From: Corynebacterium flavescens
GTDB taxonomy: Bacteria; Actinomycetota; Actinomycetes; Mycobacteriales; Mycobacteriaceae
Length of the DNA: 64,000 bases
Assembly (NCBI RefSeq): GCF_008693105.1
Contig: NZ_VXKK01000045.1
Span: 1-64,000, forward strand
Direction of reading: 5' to 3'
Part shown: piece by piece, positions 27,166-36,464 of the stretch
Position numbering within the stretch: the stretch's first letter is position 1
Layout of the letters: every line of letters begins with the position of its first letter
Made by a program: the position numbers and the translations under genes
Notes under the pieces: generated by a model
The model's database searches: none
The model's input: the letters and a program-made list of their open reading frames with translations, nothing else
Told to the model about the DNA's origin: nothing

Positions 27166-28118
27166 GCTAGGCCCCGAGATTCCGGCACGGTTTCAGCAGC
27201 CGCTGCAGCCGCCACCTCCGCGCAATCGACTCTCCCGCAGTGTTGGGTCTTCACGTGGGAGGCGCAGTCGGCGCAGATGAGCACCTGCCGGCGGCACGTA
27301 TCCTCGTTGATGCAGTTGTGGAAGGAGTTCGTTCCCACCCCACAGTGCACGCAGTGCCCCAGCTGGATGAAACCCGGATCCTGCACACCCTGCCCAAACT
27401 CGTGGTGCATGCGCTTGTCGAAGACGTAGAGGGAACCCTCCCAGAGCCCCTCATTGCCGTACTTCTCGCCGTAGCGCACGATCCCACCGTCTATCTGATA
27501 GACCTCGCTAAAGCCGCGGTTTTTCATCAGCGCCGAGAGAATCTCGCAGCGGATGCCGCCCGTGCAATAGGAAACAACGGGCTTGTCCTTCATCCAGTCA
27601 TACTTGCCGGACTCGATCTCCGCGATGAAGTCATGGGTGGTTCTTACATCGGGCACGACGGCGTTCTTAAACTTGCCAATCTCCGCCTCCATGGCGTTGC
27701 GTCCATCGAAGAACACAACCTCATCCCCGCGCTCGGCCACCAGCTCGTTGACCTGCTCGGGTTTAAGGTGCACGCCACCGCCGACGATGCCCTCTGCATC
27801 GACCTTGATCTCCTTTGGGGAGCCGAAGGCCACGATCTCCTCGCGTACCTTCACCGACAAGCGTGGGAAGTCCGCGGCACTGCCCTCAGACCACTTGAAT
27901 TCCATCTTCTTGAACCCGGGGTATTCGCGGGTGGCACGCACGTAGCGCTTGCAGGCCTCCATATCCCCGCCCACGGTGCCGTTAATACCGTGGGAGGAGA
28001 TGAGGATGCGGCCGTTGAGCCCTAGGGACTCGCAGAGGGTGCGCTGCCACAGCATGACCGCCTCAGGGTCCTTGAGCGGGGTGAAGCAGTAATAGAGAAG
28101 AATTTTGCCGATACTCAC
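27162..28118 (-). CDS. trhO: tRNA uridine(34) hydroxylase TrhO
   Basis: A 318-residue rhodanese-fold protein of the UPF0176/YceA group: N-terminal domain with [11 protein letters not shown], then rhodanese domain with the loop YCTGGIRCE whose first Cys is catalytic (about residue 186), then a Cys-rich C-terminal part ([16 protein letters not shown]) likely to bind zinc. The family makes 5-hydroxyuridine at the tRNA wobble position using O2. Length is typical. Confidence 0.93.
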   Translation of the reverse strand: MSIGKILLYYCFTPLKDPEAVMLWQRTLCESLGLNGRILISSHGINGTVGGDMEACKRYVRATREYPGFKKMEFKWSEGSAADFPRLSVKVREEIVAFGSPKEIKVDAEGIVGGGVHLKPEQVNELVAERGDEVVFFDGRNAMEAEIGKFKNAVVPDVRTTHDFIAEIESGKYDWMKDKPVVSYCTGGIRCEILSALMKNRGFSEVYQIDGGIVRYGEKYGNEGLWEGSLYVFDKRMHHEFGQGVQDPGFIQLGHCVHCGVGTNSFHNCINEDTCRRQVLICADCASHVKTQHCGRVDCAEVAAAAAAETVPESRGLA

Positions 28119-28168
28119 GGCTCGATTCTAAATCGGCTCACGGCCCCCGACCAACTAGTGCCGAACGC

Positions 28169-29665
28169 TTAGCGCTTCTGATAGAGCGCCTGCTTGCGGG
28201 CGAAGGCGGGATCGGAGGTGACGAGCACGCCCAGGTTACGGAAGATTCCCTCATCCACCGAGCCAAGGATGGTGGTGGTGTGGACGTCGCAGCCGGCCAA
28301 TTCCCGCAGCTGCTCCAGGGCTCGGCGGGCGTTGTCATCGGTGGCGGCAGAGACCGAGAGCGCAATGAGCACCTCGTCGGTGTGCAGGCGTGGATTGCGT
28401 GAACCCAGGTGGCGGGTCTTGAGCGTCTGGATAGGCTCGATTGCCCCTGGGGAGAGCAGGTGCACGCCGTCGTCGATTCCGGCTAAGTGCTTGAGCGCGT
28501 TGAGCACCATCGCCGCGGAACAACCAAGCAGTTCGGAGGTGCGGCCGGTGATGATAGTGCCATCGCCAAGCGCAATAGCCGCCGCCGGTTCCCCTGTCTC
28601 CTCAGCCCGGGCGCGGGCCGGGGCGACGACGAGGCGATCCTCGACCTTGATCTTCGCCTTGGCCATGACCACGGCCGCGCGATCTGACTTGGTGGAATCG
28701 CTACCGGTGCGCGCCTCCTCGACCAAGGCCTGGAAGTAGCGGCGGATGATCTCCTGGTTGGCGGCGGCGCGGCATACCTCATCATCGATGATGCAGAAGC
28801 CGGCCATATTCACTCCCATGTCCGTCGGGGACTGATAGGGAGTGGAGCCAGTCAGCTTCTCCAGCAACACCTTGAGCAGCGGAAAGGCTTCGACGTCGCG
28901 ATTGTAGTTGACGGTGGACTCGCCGTAGGCAGAAAGATGGAAATGATCGATGACATTGGCGTCATTGAGATCGACCGTGGCGGCCTCATAAGCAAGATTG
29001 ACCGGGTGATCTAGCGGCAGGTTCCACACGGGGAAGGTCTCAAACTTGGCATAGCCTGCCCGGTTGCCACGACGAAACTCGTGGTAGACCTGCGAGAGCG
29101 CGGTAGCCAGCTTGCCTGAACCCGGACCCGGCGCGGTGACCACGACAACGTCACGGGAGGTCTCGACGAACTCGTTGCGCCCCAGCCCCTCCTCGGAGAC
29201 AATGAGTTCGGTGTTCGCCGGATAACCGGGGATGACGCGGTGGCGCGCAACGTTGAGCCCCAACCTATGCAGGCGGTCTATGGTGGCCTCGGCCTGCACG
29301 TTTCCTTCCTCCAGCTGCGTCATCACCACGGTATTAACCAAGAAGCCACGCTGGCGGAATACGTCGACCAAGCGCAGGACGTCCTCCTCGTAGGAGATTC
29401 CCAGATCCGCGCGCACCTTGTGCCTGGCAATGTCCTTGGCGTTGATGCACACCAGGATCTCCACGTCTTCCTTGATGCGCTCGAGCATCGCAATCTTGTT
29501 ATCCGGGCTAAAGCCGGGCAGCACCCGGGAGGCGTGCATGTCATCGAAGAGCTTGCCGCCCATTTCCAGGTAGAGCTTGCCGCCTATCTCCTTGCGCCGG
29601 GCTGCGATGTGCTCCGACTGCATCTCGATGTACTTCTCGCGGTCGAAACCTAATGTGCGCGCCAC
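28169..29665 (-). CDS. DUF1846 protein
   Basis: A 498-residue member of DUF1846, starting [16 protein letters not shown] after GTG 29665; a longer ORF to 29782 runs through sequence unlike the family. A glycine-rich [15 protein letters not shown] segment (about residues 155-170) looks like a phosphate-binding loop, and conserved [11 protein letters not shown] and [19 protein letters not shown] blocks are present. Structures of the family resemble nucleotide-binding enzymes, but no reaction is established. Divergent from nei2. Confidence 0.88.
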   Translation of the reverse strand: MARTLGFDREKYIEMQSEHIAARRKEIGGKLYLEMGGKLFDDMHASRVLPGFSPDNKIAMLERIKEDVEILVCINAKDIARHKVRADLGISYEEDVLRLVDVFRQRGFLVNTVVMTQLEEGNVQAEATIDRLHRLGLNVARHRVIPGYPANTELIVSEEGLGRNEFVETSRDVVVVTAPGPGSGKLATALSQVYHEFRRGNRAGYAKFETFPVWNLPLDHPVNLAYEAATVDLNDANVIDHFHLSAYGESTVNYNRDVEAFPLLKVLLEKLTGSTPYQSPTDMGVNMAGFCIIDDEVCRAAANQEIIRRYFQALVEEARTGSDSTKSDRAAVVMAKAKIKVEDRLVVAPARARAEETGEPAAAIALGDGTIITGRTSELLGCSAAMVLNALKHLAGIDDGVHLLSPGAIEPIQTLKTRHLGSRNPRLHTDEVLIALSVSAATDDNARRALEQLRELAGCDVHTTTILGSVDEGIFRNLGVLVTSDPAFARKQALYQKR

Positions 29666-29819
29666 GCCTCGGTGCCTTTCTACGTAGAGTATTTCGCTCT
29701 CCCCGGACAATCGGTTCTCAACTCTACTGCACCGCGTCGCTTCAGATTCTAAGCCTGCATTGCCGGGTGCAGTTGACCGCATTGTCTGCAGAGTCTCCCC
29801 CGCGTTCTAGAGTAGGTCT

Positions 29820-30632
29820 ATGCCCGAAGGTCACGTCATCCACCGTCTCGCCCGCACCCTCAATGCCGAATTCCGCGGCCAGGCACTGCACGTCACCAGC
29901 CCCCAAGGCCGCTTTTCTGCGGAGGCAGCCCTCGTCACAGGCTCCCAACTCACCGTGGCAGAGGCCTTTGGCAAGCATCTCTTCTTGCACTTCGACGCAC
30001 CTCGCCCGGCGCATATCTTCTACATTCACTTAGGGCTCATCGGGCAGCTGCGCTTCGAGGACCCCGACGACCTGCACGGCCAGATTCGCCTGCATTTGGC
30101 CACCGAAATCCGCGCGGCGAACCTCCGCGGACCGCAGTGGTGCCGCCTTATCACCGAGGAGGTTTACCACGCGGCCCTGGCCAAGATCGGCCAGGATCCG
30201 TTGCGCGCGGACGCCGACCCGAAAGCAGTCTGGGCCAAGGTTCATCGCTCTCGGCGCGCCATCGGCTCCCTGCTCATGGATCAACACCTTTTTGCCGGTG
30301 TGGGCAATATCTACCGCGCGGAGGTGCTCTTTCGCCAGAAGATCTCGCCCTTCCGGCCCGGCAATCAGCTCACTGCAGCCGAGTTCGACGCCCTCTGGCA
30401 AGACTTGGTCGAGCTCATGGCTCAAGGCGTGGAAGCTGGACGCATCGATACCGTGCGGCCCGCCCACACCCCGGAGGCCATGGGCCGCGACCCGCGCCGC
30501 GACGATCACGGCGGCGAAGTCTACGTCTACCGCCGCGCCGGCCTCCCCTGTTATGTGTGCGGTAGCCCTATTAGCGAAAAGGTCATGGACGGGCGCAACC
30601 TGTTTTGGTGTCCGCACTGCCAGGCGGCTTAA
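29820..30632 (+). CDS. nei2: Endonuclease VIII-like DNA glycosylase Nei2
   Basis: A 270-residue Fpg/Nei-family glycosylase. The catalytic Pro2 and Glu3 are in MPEGH, the helix-two-turns-helix carries VGNIYRAEVLF, and a C-terminal zinc finger CYVCG...FWCPHCQ (about 243-268) binds DNA. The MPEGHVIHR opening is that of actinobacterial Nei2 rather than Fpg (MPELPEVE). It removes oxidised pyrimidines and cuts the abasic site. Confidence 0.92.
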   Translation: MPEGHVIHRLARTLNAEFRGQALHVTSPQGRFSAEAALVTGSQLTVAEAFGKHLFLHFDAPRPAHIFYIHLGLIGQLRFEDPDDLHGQIRLHLATEIRAANLRGPQWCRLITEEVYHAALAKIGQDPLRADADPKAVWAKVHRSRRAIGSLLMDQHLFAGVGNIYRAEVLFRQKISPFRPGNQLTAAEFDALWQDLVELMAQGVEAGRIDTVRPAHTPEAMGRDPRRDDHGGEVYVYRRAGLPCYVCGSPISEKVMDGRNLFWCPHCQAA

Positions 30633-30718
30633 GTCAGGCTTGTCTTCCTCGCCGAGCCGCATCTTCAACGTTCAGGCGCGTTTCGCCTTCGTTGTGGATC
30701 GGGGTTCTACCCCGGAGT

Positions 30719-31000
30719 TCAACCCTGGTTTTCGACCCTAACATTCGCGGTGTAGATAGCTTCTTTGAAACCCAAGTCGTGGCCTTCTATTATCTCCCGT
30801 GCAGACTCAGCGACGTTGATCATCGAGCCTTGCTTGGTTTCTATCCCTACCCCAAATGATAGGTAGAGGGCAGGTTGTTCTACTAGCATCGGCACATAAG
30901 CCCACGCACCATCAACCTGGTCTAAGTACCAGCAGCCAAGCAAGTACGTGATGAGTTCTTGGCGCTCAGTACTGTCCAGATCAAAATCCCGGATGGCCAT
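30719..31000 (-). CDS. Hypothetical protein, 93 residues
   Basis: A soluble 93-residue protein opening MAIRDFDLDSTERQELI, with an aromatic-rich centre (WYLDQVDGAWAYVPML). Its start codon overlaps the stop of a 59-residue ORF (TAATG), so the two are coupled. Size, acidity and pairing with a small upstream ORF recall immunity proteins of polymorphic toxins, but no toxin is seen and the family is not recognised. Confidence 0.65.
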   Translation of the reverse strand: MAIRDFDLDSTERQELITYLLGCWYLDQVDGAWAYVPMLVEQPALYLSFGVGIETKQGSMINVAESAREIIEGHDLGFKEAIYTANVRVENQG

Positions 31001-31179
31001 TAGTGAATCTCTGGAAAGTCACTCCCTGAGAAATCGGCTACATCACAATCTGGATGCACCAGCGGGTTCTCTCCTGTTTGAAACCGGGCGAGCATAGCCC
31101 CGGACTCTTCATCCAGTTTCTGTAGCCGCGGCCGATAGGAACCGCGATTACCGTCTACGTTTTCGCCGCTATCTTTCAA
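31000..31179 (-). CDS. Small ORF upstream of the 93-residue protein
   Basis: An ORF of 59 codons starting TTG, with AAGGAG nine bases before it, and ending TAA overlapping the next ATG by one base. The product starts MKDSGENVDGNRGSYRPRLQ and ends GSDFPEIH. The good ribosome binding site and the coupled junction support it. It lacks membrane segments or known motifs; it might be the remnant C-terminus of a longer toxin-like protein. Confidence 0.55.
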   Translation of the reverse strand: MKDSGENVDGNRGSYRPRLQKLDEESGAMLARFQTGENPLVHPDCDVADFSGSDFPEIH

Positions 31180-31263
31180 TGAACTGCGCTCCTTGTCTGA
31201 GATCTCTATCGAAGTATTGCTGCCTCAATTGTCACTCAATACTCGAGCCTATTAGAGGTATTC

Positions 31264-32907
31264 GTGCCTAGACTCGGTGACATGCGTAAAGCCTTCACTG
31301 TCGAATCCGTCCGCGCCGCCGAATCCGCGCTCCTGGCGCAGCAACGCTTCCCCGATGAACTCATGCGCCTGGCTGCGCGCGGGGTCGCCGCTACTGCCGC
31401 CGCCATGCTCGATGCCCACTCCGGGCGGCGCGTGCTCGTCCTTGTCGGTCCCGGCGGCAATGGCGGGGATGGCCTTTATGCGGGGGCTTTCCTCGCCGCG
31501 CAGGGCTATGCGGTGGATGCTTATCCCATCGCAGGGGTCTCACACCACAGCGCGGGCGCGGCTTTTAGCGCGGCTGGCGGCCGCTTCCTTAAGCCGGAGG
31601 ACACACAGATAGCAGAGCTGCCAGACTCCACTGCCTTGCTTATCGATGCCGTGGCGGGACTGGCCTCCGCCCGCGGGCTGGCCGGTCTGGGCCTTGAGTT
31701 CTACCGCCAGGCCCACTCTCGCGGCGTGCCGGTGCTGGCCATCGACATGCCCACCGGCATTGATGCGGATACCGGCGTTGCCGCCGCCGATGCTGTCCAC
31801 GCCACGGTCACTGTCAGTTTCGGCCTGGCGCGCGCCGGGCAGATAGCAGCGCCCGAGTGCGGCGAGGTGGTCTTATGCGATCTGCAGCTGCCCGGCGCGG
31901 CGCGTAGCTTCGCCGAAGAGCTCGAACAAGGCGGAGTACAGGGCGCGAACTCGGCCGGCGCGCCCGTCGGCGCGATAGCCTATGAGCCCACGCTGCCCGC
32001 CACCTATGGGTGGCCCAGCGAATCGATCCGCGATACCCACGGCGGCTGGGCCACGGCGCCACGCCCGGTGGGTTGCACCGGCCCGATCATCGATCCCACA
32101 CCGCGTGCATCCAGCGATAAGTACAGCGGCGGGGTCGCCGCCATCTGTGCAGGTAGCAAGCGCTATCCGGGCGCGGGCATCCTCGCCGCCACGGGCGCGG
32201 TTCGTGCCACGCCCTCGATGGTGCGGGTGGTGGGCAACGCGGAGACCGTCCAGCACCTGCCCGAGGTGGTCCTCCACGCCGATGCCAAGGATGTCCACGC
32301 CCAATGCTGGGTGGTGGGCCCGGGCCGCGGAACGGATGAGGCGGCGCGCGCGGAGCTCGAGTATCTGCTCACCCACTACACTCAGCCCCTGCTTGTCGAC
32401 GCCGATGCCATCACCCTCCTCTCCCTCCACCCCAGCCTGCGCCAGTTGCTCAAGGCACACGGGCTGGTCATTCTCAGCCCGCATGCCGGCGAATTCACCC
32501 GCATCTATGAGGCTACTTTTTTACGCGACCTCGATCCGCGGCGCGGGGTCGCCGCCAACGTCCGCGAGCTGGCCGCCGCGCTCGGGTGTTTCGTGCTGCA
32601 TAAGGGCCGCAATACCGTCGTGGCGGGGCCACATACCGGGGCTTTCGCATTCAATGCGGGGCATTCCTACGCAGCAACGCCCGGTTCCGGGGACGTGCTC
32701 TCCGGAATCATCGGTGCTGTGCTGGCGCAGCTTCACCACGCGGGTGAGATGGACATTGTCCATGAGTTGCTGCACGCCGCCACCATCCACCAGCACGCTG
32801 CTGCTATCGCCGCGCAGACCCCAGAGGGCATGGGCATCTGTTCGGCCTCCCAGATTGCTGCGGCCGTGCCTCAGGCCGTCGCGCGCCTCCTGCACGCCCA
32901 GCGCTAA
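31264..32907 (+). CDS. nnr: Bifunctional NAD(P)HX epimerase/dehydratase
   Basis: A 547-residue fusion: N-terminal YjeF_N epimerase (about 1-225; GPGGNGGDGLYAG, then AIDMPTGIDADTG) and C-terminal ADP-dependent NAD(P)HX dehydratase of the ribokinase fold (about 280-540; LSPHAGEFTR, HKGRNTVV and PGSGDVLSGIIGAVLAQ). Together they repair hydrated NADH and NADPH. GTG 31264 follows AGAGG; ATG 31282 is an alternative. Confidence 0.93.
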   Translation: MPRLGDMRKAFTVESVRAAESALLAQQRFPDELMRLAARGVAATAAAMLDAHSGRRVLVLVGPGGNGGDGLYAGAFLAAQGYAVDAYPIAGVSHHSAGAAFSAAGGRFLKPEDTQIAELPDSTALLIDAVAGLASARGLAGLGLEFYRQAHSRGVPVLAIDMPTGIDADTGVAAADAVHATVTVSFGLARAGQIAAPECGEVVLCDLQLPGAARSFAEELEQGGVQGANSAGAPVGAIAYEPTLPATYGWPSESIRDTHGGWATAPRPVGCTGPIIDPTPRASSDKYSGGVAAICAGSKRYPGAGILAATGAVRATPSMVRVVGNAETVQHLPEVVLHADAKDVHAQCWVVGPGRGTDEAARAELEYLLTHYTQPLLVDADAITLLSLHPSLRQLLKAHGLVILSPHAGEFTRIYEATFLRDLDPRRGVAANVRELAAALGCFVLHKGRNTVVAGPHTGAFAFNAGHSYAATPGSGDVLSGIIGAVLAQLHHAGEMDIVHELLHAATIHQHAAAIAAQTPEGMGICSASQIAAAVPQAVARLLHAQR

Positions 32908-32985
32908 GCGGCTTAGGAGCTCACTCGCTAGAGCTCAGTAGGTGGATCAGTATAGAGCCTTCGAGACCCATATACACTGAACACC

Positions 32986-33774
32986 ATGGCAAAAACCCTG
33001 TGGGCGGTAAGTGATCTCCACACCACCTTTGCGGAAAACCAGCAGGTGGTGGAGGAGTTTGCTCCGCACAATCCTGGTGACTGGCTCATCGTGGCCGGTG
33101 ACGTGGCCGAGCGCATCCCCGACGTGGTGCGCACGCTGCGGCTGCTGAGTGAGCGCTTCGCCAAGGTGATCTGGGTGCCGGGAAACCACGAGCTTTTCAA
33201 TCGCAAGTCTGATCGCTTCAACGGCAAGGCGCGCTACCGCATGCTGGTGGGCCAGCTACGCGTCCTCGGTGTGGTGACGCCTGAGGATCCTTTCCCACGC
33301 TTCGGGGATGCGGCGGTCTGCCCGCTTTTTACCCTTTACGATTATTCCTTCCGGCCCGCCGGGCTCAGCGCGCGGCAGGCTATCGACGCCGCCAAGATCA
33401 AGCTGGATGATGAGCTGGCTATTGCTCCCTACGTGGACATCCCGCAATGGTGTGCGGAGCGGATTGAATACTCCGAGGCACGCCTGGAGGAGACCCCGGG
33501 CCCGAAGATCCTGGTCAACCACTGGCCGCTGGTGGAGGAAGCAACACACCGCCTGCTGCACAGGGAAATCGCGCTATGGTGCGGCACGCGTGCCACCCGG
33601 GATTGGGCCAAGCGCTTTAATGCCCGGATGGCCATCCACGGCCACCTGCACATCCCCGCCGAGACGCGGGTGGATGGCATCAGCCACGTCGAGGTTTCTT
33701 TGGGCTACCCCTTCGAGACCTACCGCGAGGAGCTGCGGCGGCCGTGGCCCTTCCCAGTCATGCAGATTCCTTGA
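32986..33774 (+). CDS. Metallophosphoesterase
   Basis: A 262-residue calcineurin-like phosphoesterase with the usual metal motifs in order: SDLH (about 7-10), GDVAE (about 43), GNHE (about 65-68), an NHW near residue 170 and GHLH (about 217-220). Substrate unknown; the family includes nucleotide and DNA phosphoesterases. A TATACA element lies 12 bases before the ATG. Confidence 0.88.
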   Translation: MAKTLWAVSDLHTTFAENQQVVEEFAPHNPGDWLIVAGDVAERIPDVVRTLRLLSERFAKVIWVPGNHELFNRKSDRFNGKARYRMLVGQLRVLGVVTPEDPFPRFGDAAVCPLFTLYDYSFRPAGLSARQAIDAAKIKLDDELAIAPYVDIPQWCAERIEYSEARLEETPGPKILVNHWPLVEEATHRLLHREIALWCGTRATRDWAKRFNARMAIHGHLHIPAETRVDGISHVEVSLGYPFETYREELRRPWPFPVMQIP

Positions 33775-33886
33775 GTATGTGCTGTCAGCTCGGTGAAAAT
33801 AACGTAGGCTAATCCGCGCCTGCCCTCTAGCATTATCCATGCGCGCCTACACTGGTGCAGATTCACTAAGAGGCGGAGGATTTCAC

Positions 33887-34699
33887 ATGTCAGCATGGGA
33901 CCTGTATGACGAGCTCATCGACGCGATTCCGCGCGATATTACCGTGGTGCGTGCCGCTCAGGGCCCGCGGTGGACGCGCATTTATACCAACAACCCCAGC
34001 TGCGGCATCGCGCTGACCATGAGTGCTTCCTCGCGCCCAGCGCAGATGATGGATGATTATGTGGGGATTCCGGTGCGCGCCATAGCCCAGCTTTCCAAGA
34101 GTTGGAACTTCTCCGAGGCCTCCTTTGGGCTGGCAGCGTTGAATTCCTATTATTCCACCGCGTCCGTGGCCGCCGAGCATGGCTTTGTTATAGATCCAGC
34201 CGGTGCTGCAGCTGTTTCTTCAGGCGGGAGCGCAGCTGCGGGCGTGTCCTGGGACCGCGTGTTTAGTCCCTTCAGCGAACGAGTGACGGGCAAGAAGGTT
34301 GCCGTCATTGGCCACTTCCCCTTCGCGCCGAAAGCACTGCACTCAGCCGCGGAGTTCTACATGCTCGAGCGCCAGCTCAACGAGGGCGATTACCCGGATT
34401 CCGCCGCCGAGTACCTCTTGCCGGAGTGCGATTTCGTCTTCATCTCCGGCTCGGCCTTTGTCAACAAGACGGCACCGCGCCTGATAGAGCTCTCGCGGCA
34501 GGCACAGACCATTCTGCTGGGGCCTTCCACTCCCTTGGCCCCCGTCCTGCTTGAGGAGTACGGGGTGGATCAGATAGATGGGGTGGTCTCAGACAAGCCG
34601 CTGGCTACCTTTGAGGCGCTGGGTGAGGAAGATAACGTTTCCAGCTGGGCCAACGGACACATCGTGGAGCGCGGAGCAGGGGTAGCCCTTAGCCGATGA
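33887..34699 (+). CDS. DUF4213/DUF364 protein
   Basis: A 270-residue protein with an N-terminal DUF4213 part and a C-terminal DUF364 Rossmann-like domain (VAVIGHFPFAPKAL; SGSAFVNKTAPRLIEL; LLGPSTPLAPVLLEEYG). DUF364 proteins have been proposed as heavy-metal chelatases or handlers, not proven. ATG 33887 follows GGAGG. The 3' end overlaps the convergent vanZ gene by 11 bases. Confidence 0.85.
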   Translation: MSAWDLYDELIDAIPRDITVVRAAQGPRWTRIYTNNPSCGIALTMSASSRPAQMMDDYVGIPVRAIAQLSKSWNFSEASFGLAALNSYYSTASVAAEHGFVIDPAGAAAVSSGGSAAAGVSWDRVFSPFSERVTGKKVAVIGHFPFAPKALHSAAEFYMLERQLNEGDYPDSAAEYLLPECDFVFISGSAFVNKTAPRLIELSRQAQTILLGPSTPLAPVLLEEYGVDQIDGVVSDKPLATFEALGEEDNVSSWANGHIVERGAGVALSR

Positions 34700-35318
34700 T
34701 GCCGGCGAGGTTCGCACCAACTATGGCCACGAGCAGCCCGCAGCCCACCGCTGTTATGGCGCGCAGCGCTGTGAGGCGGCGGCCTTTATCTAGGTGTGCG
34801 TAGACGCCGGTGCCCACGGCGGCGCCGAGCGTGTTGAAGATGACATCATCGATATCGCTAAAGCCGATGGCGAAGATGTACTGCGCCGCCTCGATACCCA
34901 GACTAAGTAGAAATCCTAAGAAAACGGTGCCCCCCACGCCGAAGGAAAGGCGCCGCAAGCTGGGGCGCGCGGCCTTGCCCAAGGTCTTGCCTACCGCCAG
35001 CGCGGTGGCTCCAAAGGGCATAAAGAGCAGCATATTTCCGAATGTGTTCAGCCACGGCACGTACCACAGCGAGGCCCGACGGAAGCCGCCCAATGGCCAG
35101 AGGTTGAGGTCACGGGTGGCGTGCGCCGAGGCGTCGACAATGCCCGGGATGTGCAGCAGCGTCCTAGCCAAGGTCACCACCGCGATGACAGCAAGCACCA
35201 CGATCGCGACGGCACCCAGGCGCCAGCCCACCGAATGTGGGCGGCGCTGGGAACGCGCGGGTCGTGCCGCGGCGAGCCTATTGCGTGGGTGAATCTGCAT
35301 CGTGTCTAAGAAAACCAT
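34689..35318 (-). CDS. VanZ-family membrane protein
   Basis: The 209-residue protein has a basic N-terminus, about five helices and the VanZ motif SDIDDVIFNTLGAAVG (about residues 155-170). It is the second VanZ paralogue in this window; the two share GNxxxFxPFG and DIDDxxFNTLGA but little else. No glycopeptide resistance genes are near, so the role is unknown. ATG 35300 is an alternative start. Confidence 0.84.
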   Translation of the reverse strand: MVFLDTMQIHPRNRLAAARPARSQRRPHSVGWRLGAVAIVVLAVIAVVTLARTLLHIPGIVDASAHATRDLNLWPLGGFRRASLWYVPWLNTFGNMLLFMPFGATALAVGKTLGKAARPSLRRLSFGVGGTVFLGFLLSLGIEAAQYIFAIGFSDIDDVIFNTLGAAVGTGVYAHLDKGRRLTALRAITAVGCGLLVAIVGANLAGIIG

Positions 35319-35406
35319 AGTGGGTGAATCCTACAAGTCCTACCACGCCACGGTCTGTCCGAGAGCTGAGAAAACACTGCGCCACTAAGTGCGTACGATG
35401 GTGCCC

Positions 35407-36378
35407 ATGAGCACACTTTTGGTTACCCGTAATGCAGACAACACCATCACGCACTCTTTTGAGGAGGGGTCCTATCTCAACGAGGGGGACGTCCTCGTTG
35501 ACGTCACCCATTCCTCGCTCAACTACAAAGATGCGATGGCTCTCGACGGAAACAAGGGAGTGATGCGGGTAAATCCCTTGGTGCCTGGCATCGACATCGT
35601 GGGAACCGTGGCGCGCTCCGCAGTGGAGCGCCTGCCGGTGGGCTCACTCGTGGCCTCCTTTGGTGATGGCTTGGGCGAGTTCCGCCACGGTGGCTACACG
35701 GATTCCCAGCGCGTGAACTCTTATGCCACCGTCGCTATCCCCGCGCAGTTCACCGCCGAGCAGGCCGCCGCCATTGGCACCGCCGGCTATACCGCCGCGC
35801 TCTGTGTCAACGCGCTGAGCACCCACGAGGTGCCCGAGGGCCCGATCTTGGTCACCGGTGCCACCGGCGGCGTGGGCTCAGTGGCCGTCAATATCCTGGC
35901 CAACAAGGGCTACGAGGTGCATGCTTTGACCGGTCGCGTCCAAGAGCACGGCGACTATCTGCACCGCATCGGCGCCGCGGAGGTCATCGACCGCGCCGAG
36001 TTTGCCGTGCCTGGCCGCCCGCTGCAGAAGGCCCACTACGCCGGCGCGGTAGATACTTCCGGTTCGACAGTCTTGGCCAATGTTCTAGCGCAGTTGCAGT
36101 GGGGAGGCGTGGTTGCCGCGACAGGCATGGCCGCCGGCGCGGACTTGCCCTCCTCCGTCATGCCCTTCATCTTGCGCAATGTCACCCTTGCGGGAGTGAA
36201 CTCGGTCGATGCTCCCTTGGATTATCGCAACGAGGCCTGGCGCCTGCTGTCGTCCAAGCTCGACATGGAGGTCCTTGATTCTTTTACGGAGACCATCGCC
36301 TTGCCCCAGGTCATCGATGCAGGCAAGGAACTGCTCGCCGGTTCCCGCCACGGGCGCACCGTGGTCACCATCAGCTAA
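35407..36378 (+). CDS. MDR oxidoreductase, AcuI/YhdH-like
   Basis: A 323-residue zinc-free medium-chain reductase of the YhdH/AcuI group: SSLNYKDAMALDGNKGV near residue 37, substrate-loop GIDIVGTV, and NADPH motif VTGATGGVGSVAV (about 150-162). AcuI enzymes reduce acryloyl-CoA to propionyl-CoA; other members reduce quinones. The start ATG 35407 is chosen over GTG codons upstream by family length. Confidence 0.85.
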   Translation: MSTLLVTRNADNTITHSFEEGSYLNEGDVLVDVTHSSLNYKDAMALDGNKGVMRVNPLVPGIDIVGTVARSAVERLPVGSLVASFGDGLGEFRHGGYTDSQRVNSYATVAIPAQFTAEQAAAIGTAGYTAALCVNALSTHEVPEGPILVTGATGGVGSVAVNILANKGYEVHALTGRVQEHGDYLHRIGAAEVIDRAEFAVPGRPLQKAHYAGAVDTSGSTVLANVLAQLQWGGVVAATGMAAGADLPSSVMPFILRNVTLAGVNSVDAPLDYRNEAWRLLSSKLDMEVLDSFTETIALPQVIDAGKELLAGSRHGRTVVTIS

Positions 36379-36395
36379 GGCAACCACAGGGACAA

Positions 36396-36451
36396 GGCCC
36401 AGCGGCTGAGGGAATAGCTTTTCCCCTCAGCTGCCGGGCCTTTCTTTCTTT
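36396..36451. terminator. Rho-independent terminator
   Basis: GGCCCAGCGGCTGAGGG pairs with the arm ending CCCCTCAGCTGCCGGGCC (36423-36440) with few mismatches and is followed by TTTCTTTCTTT. It ends the reductase gene; the opposite strand has no equal T tract but the hairpin lies between convergent genes. Confidence 0.85.
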
Positions 36452-36464
36452 ACGATGCCGCGTG

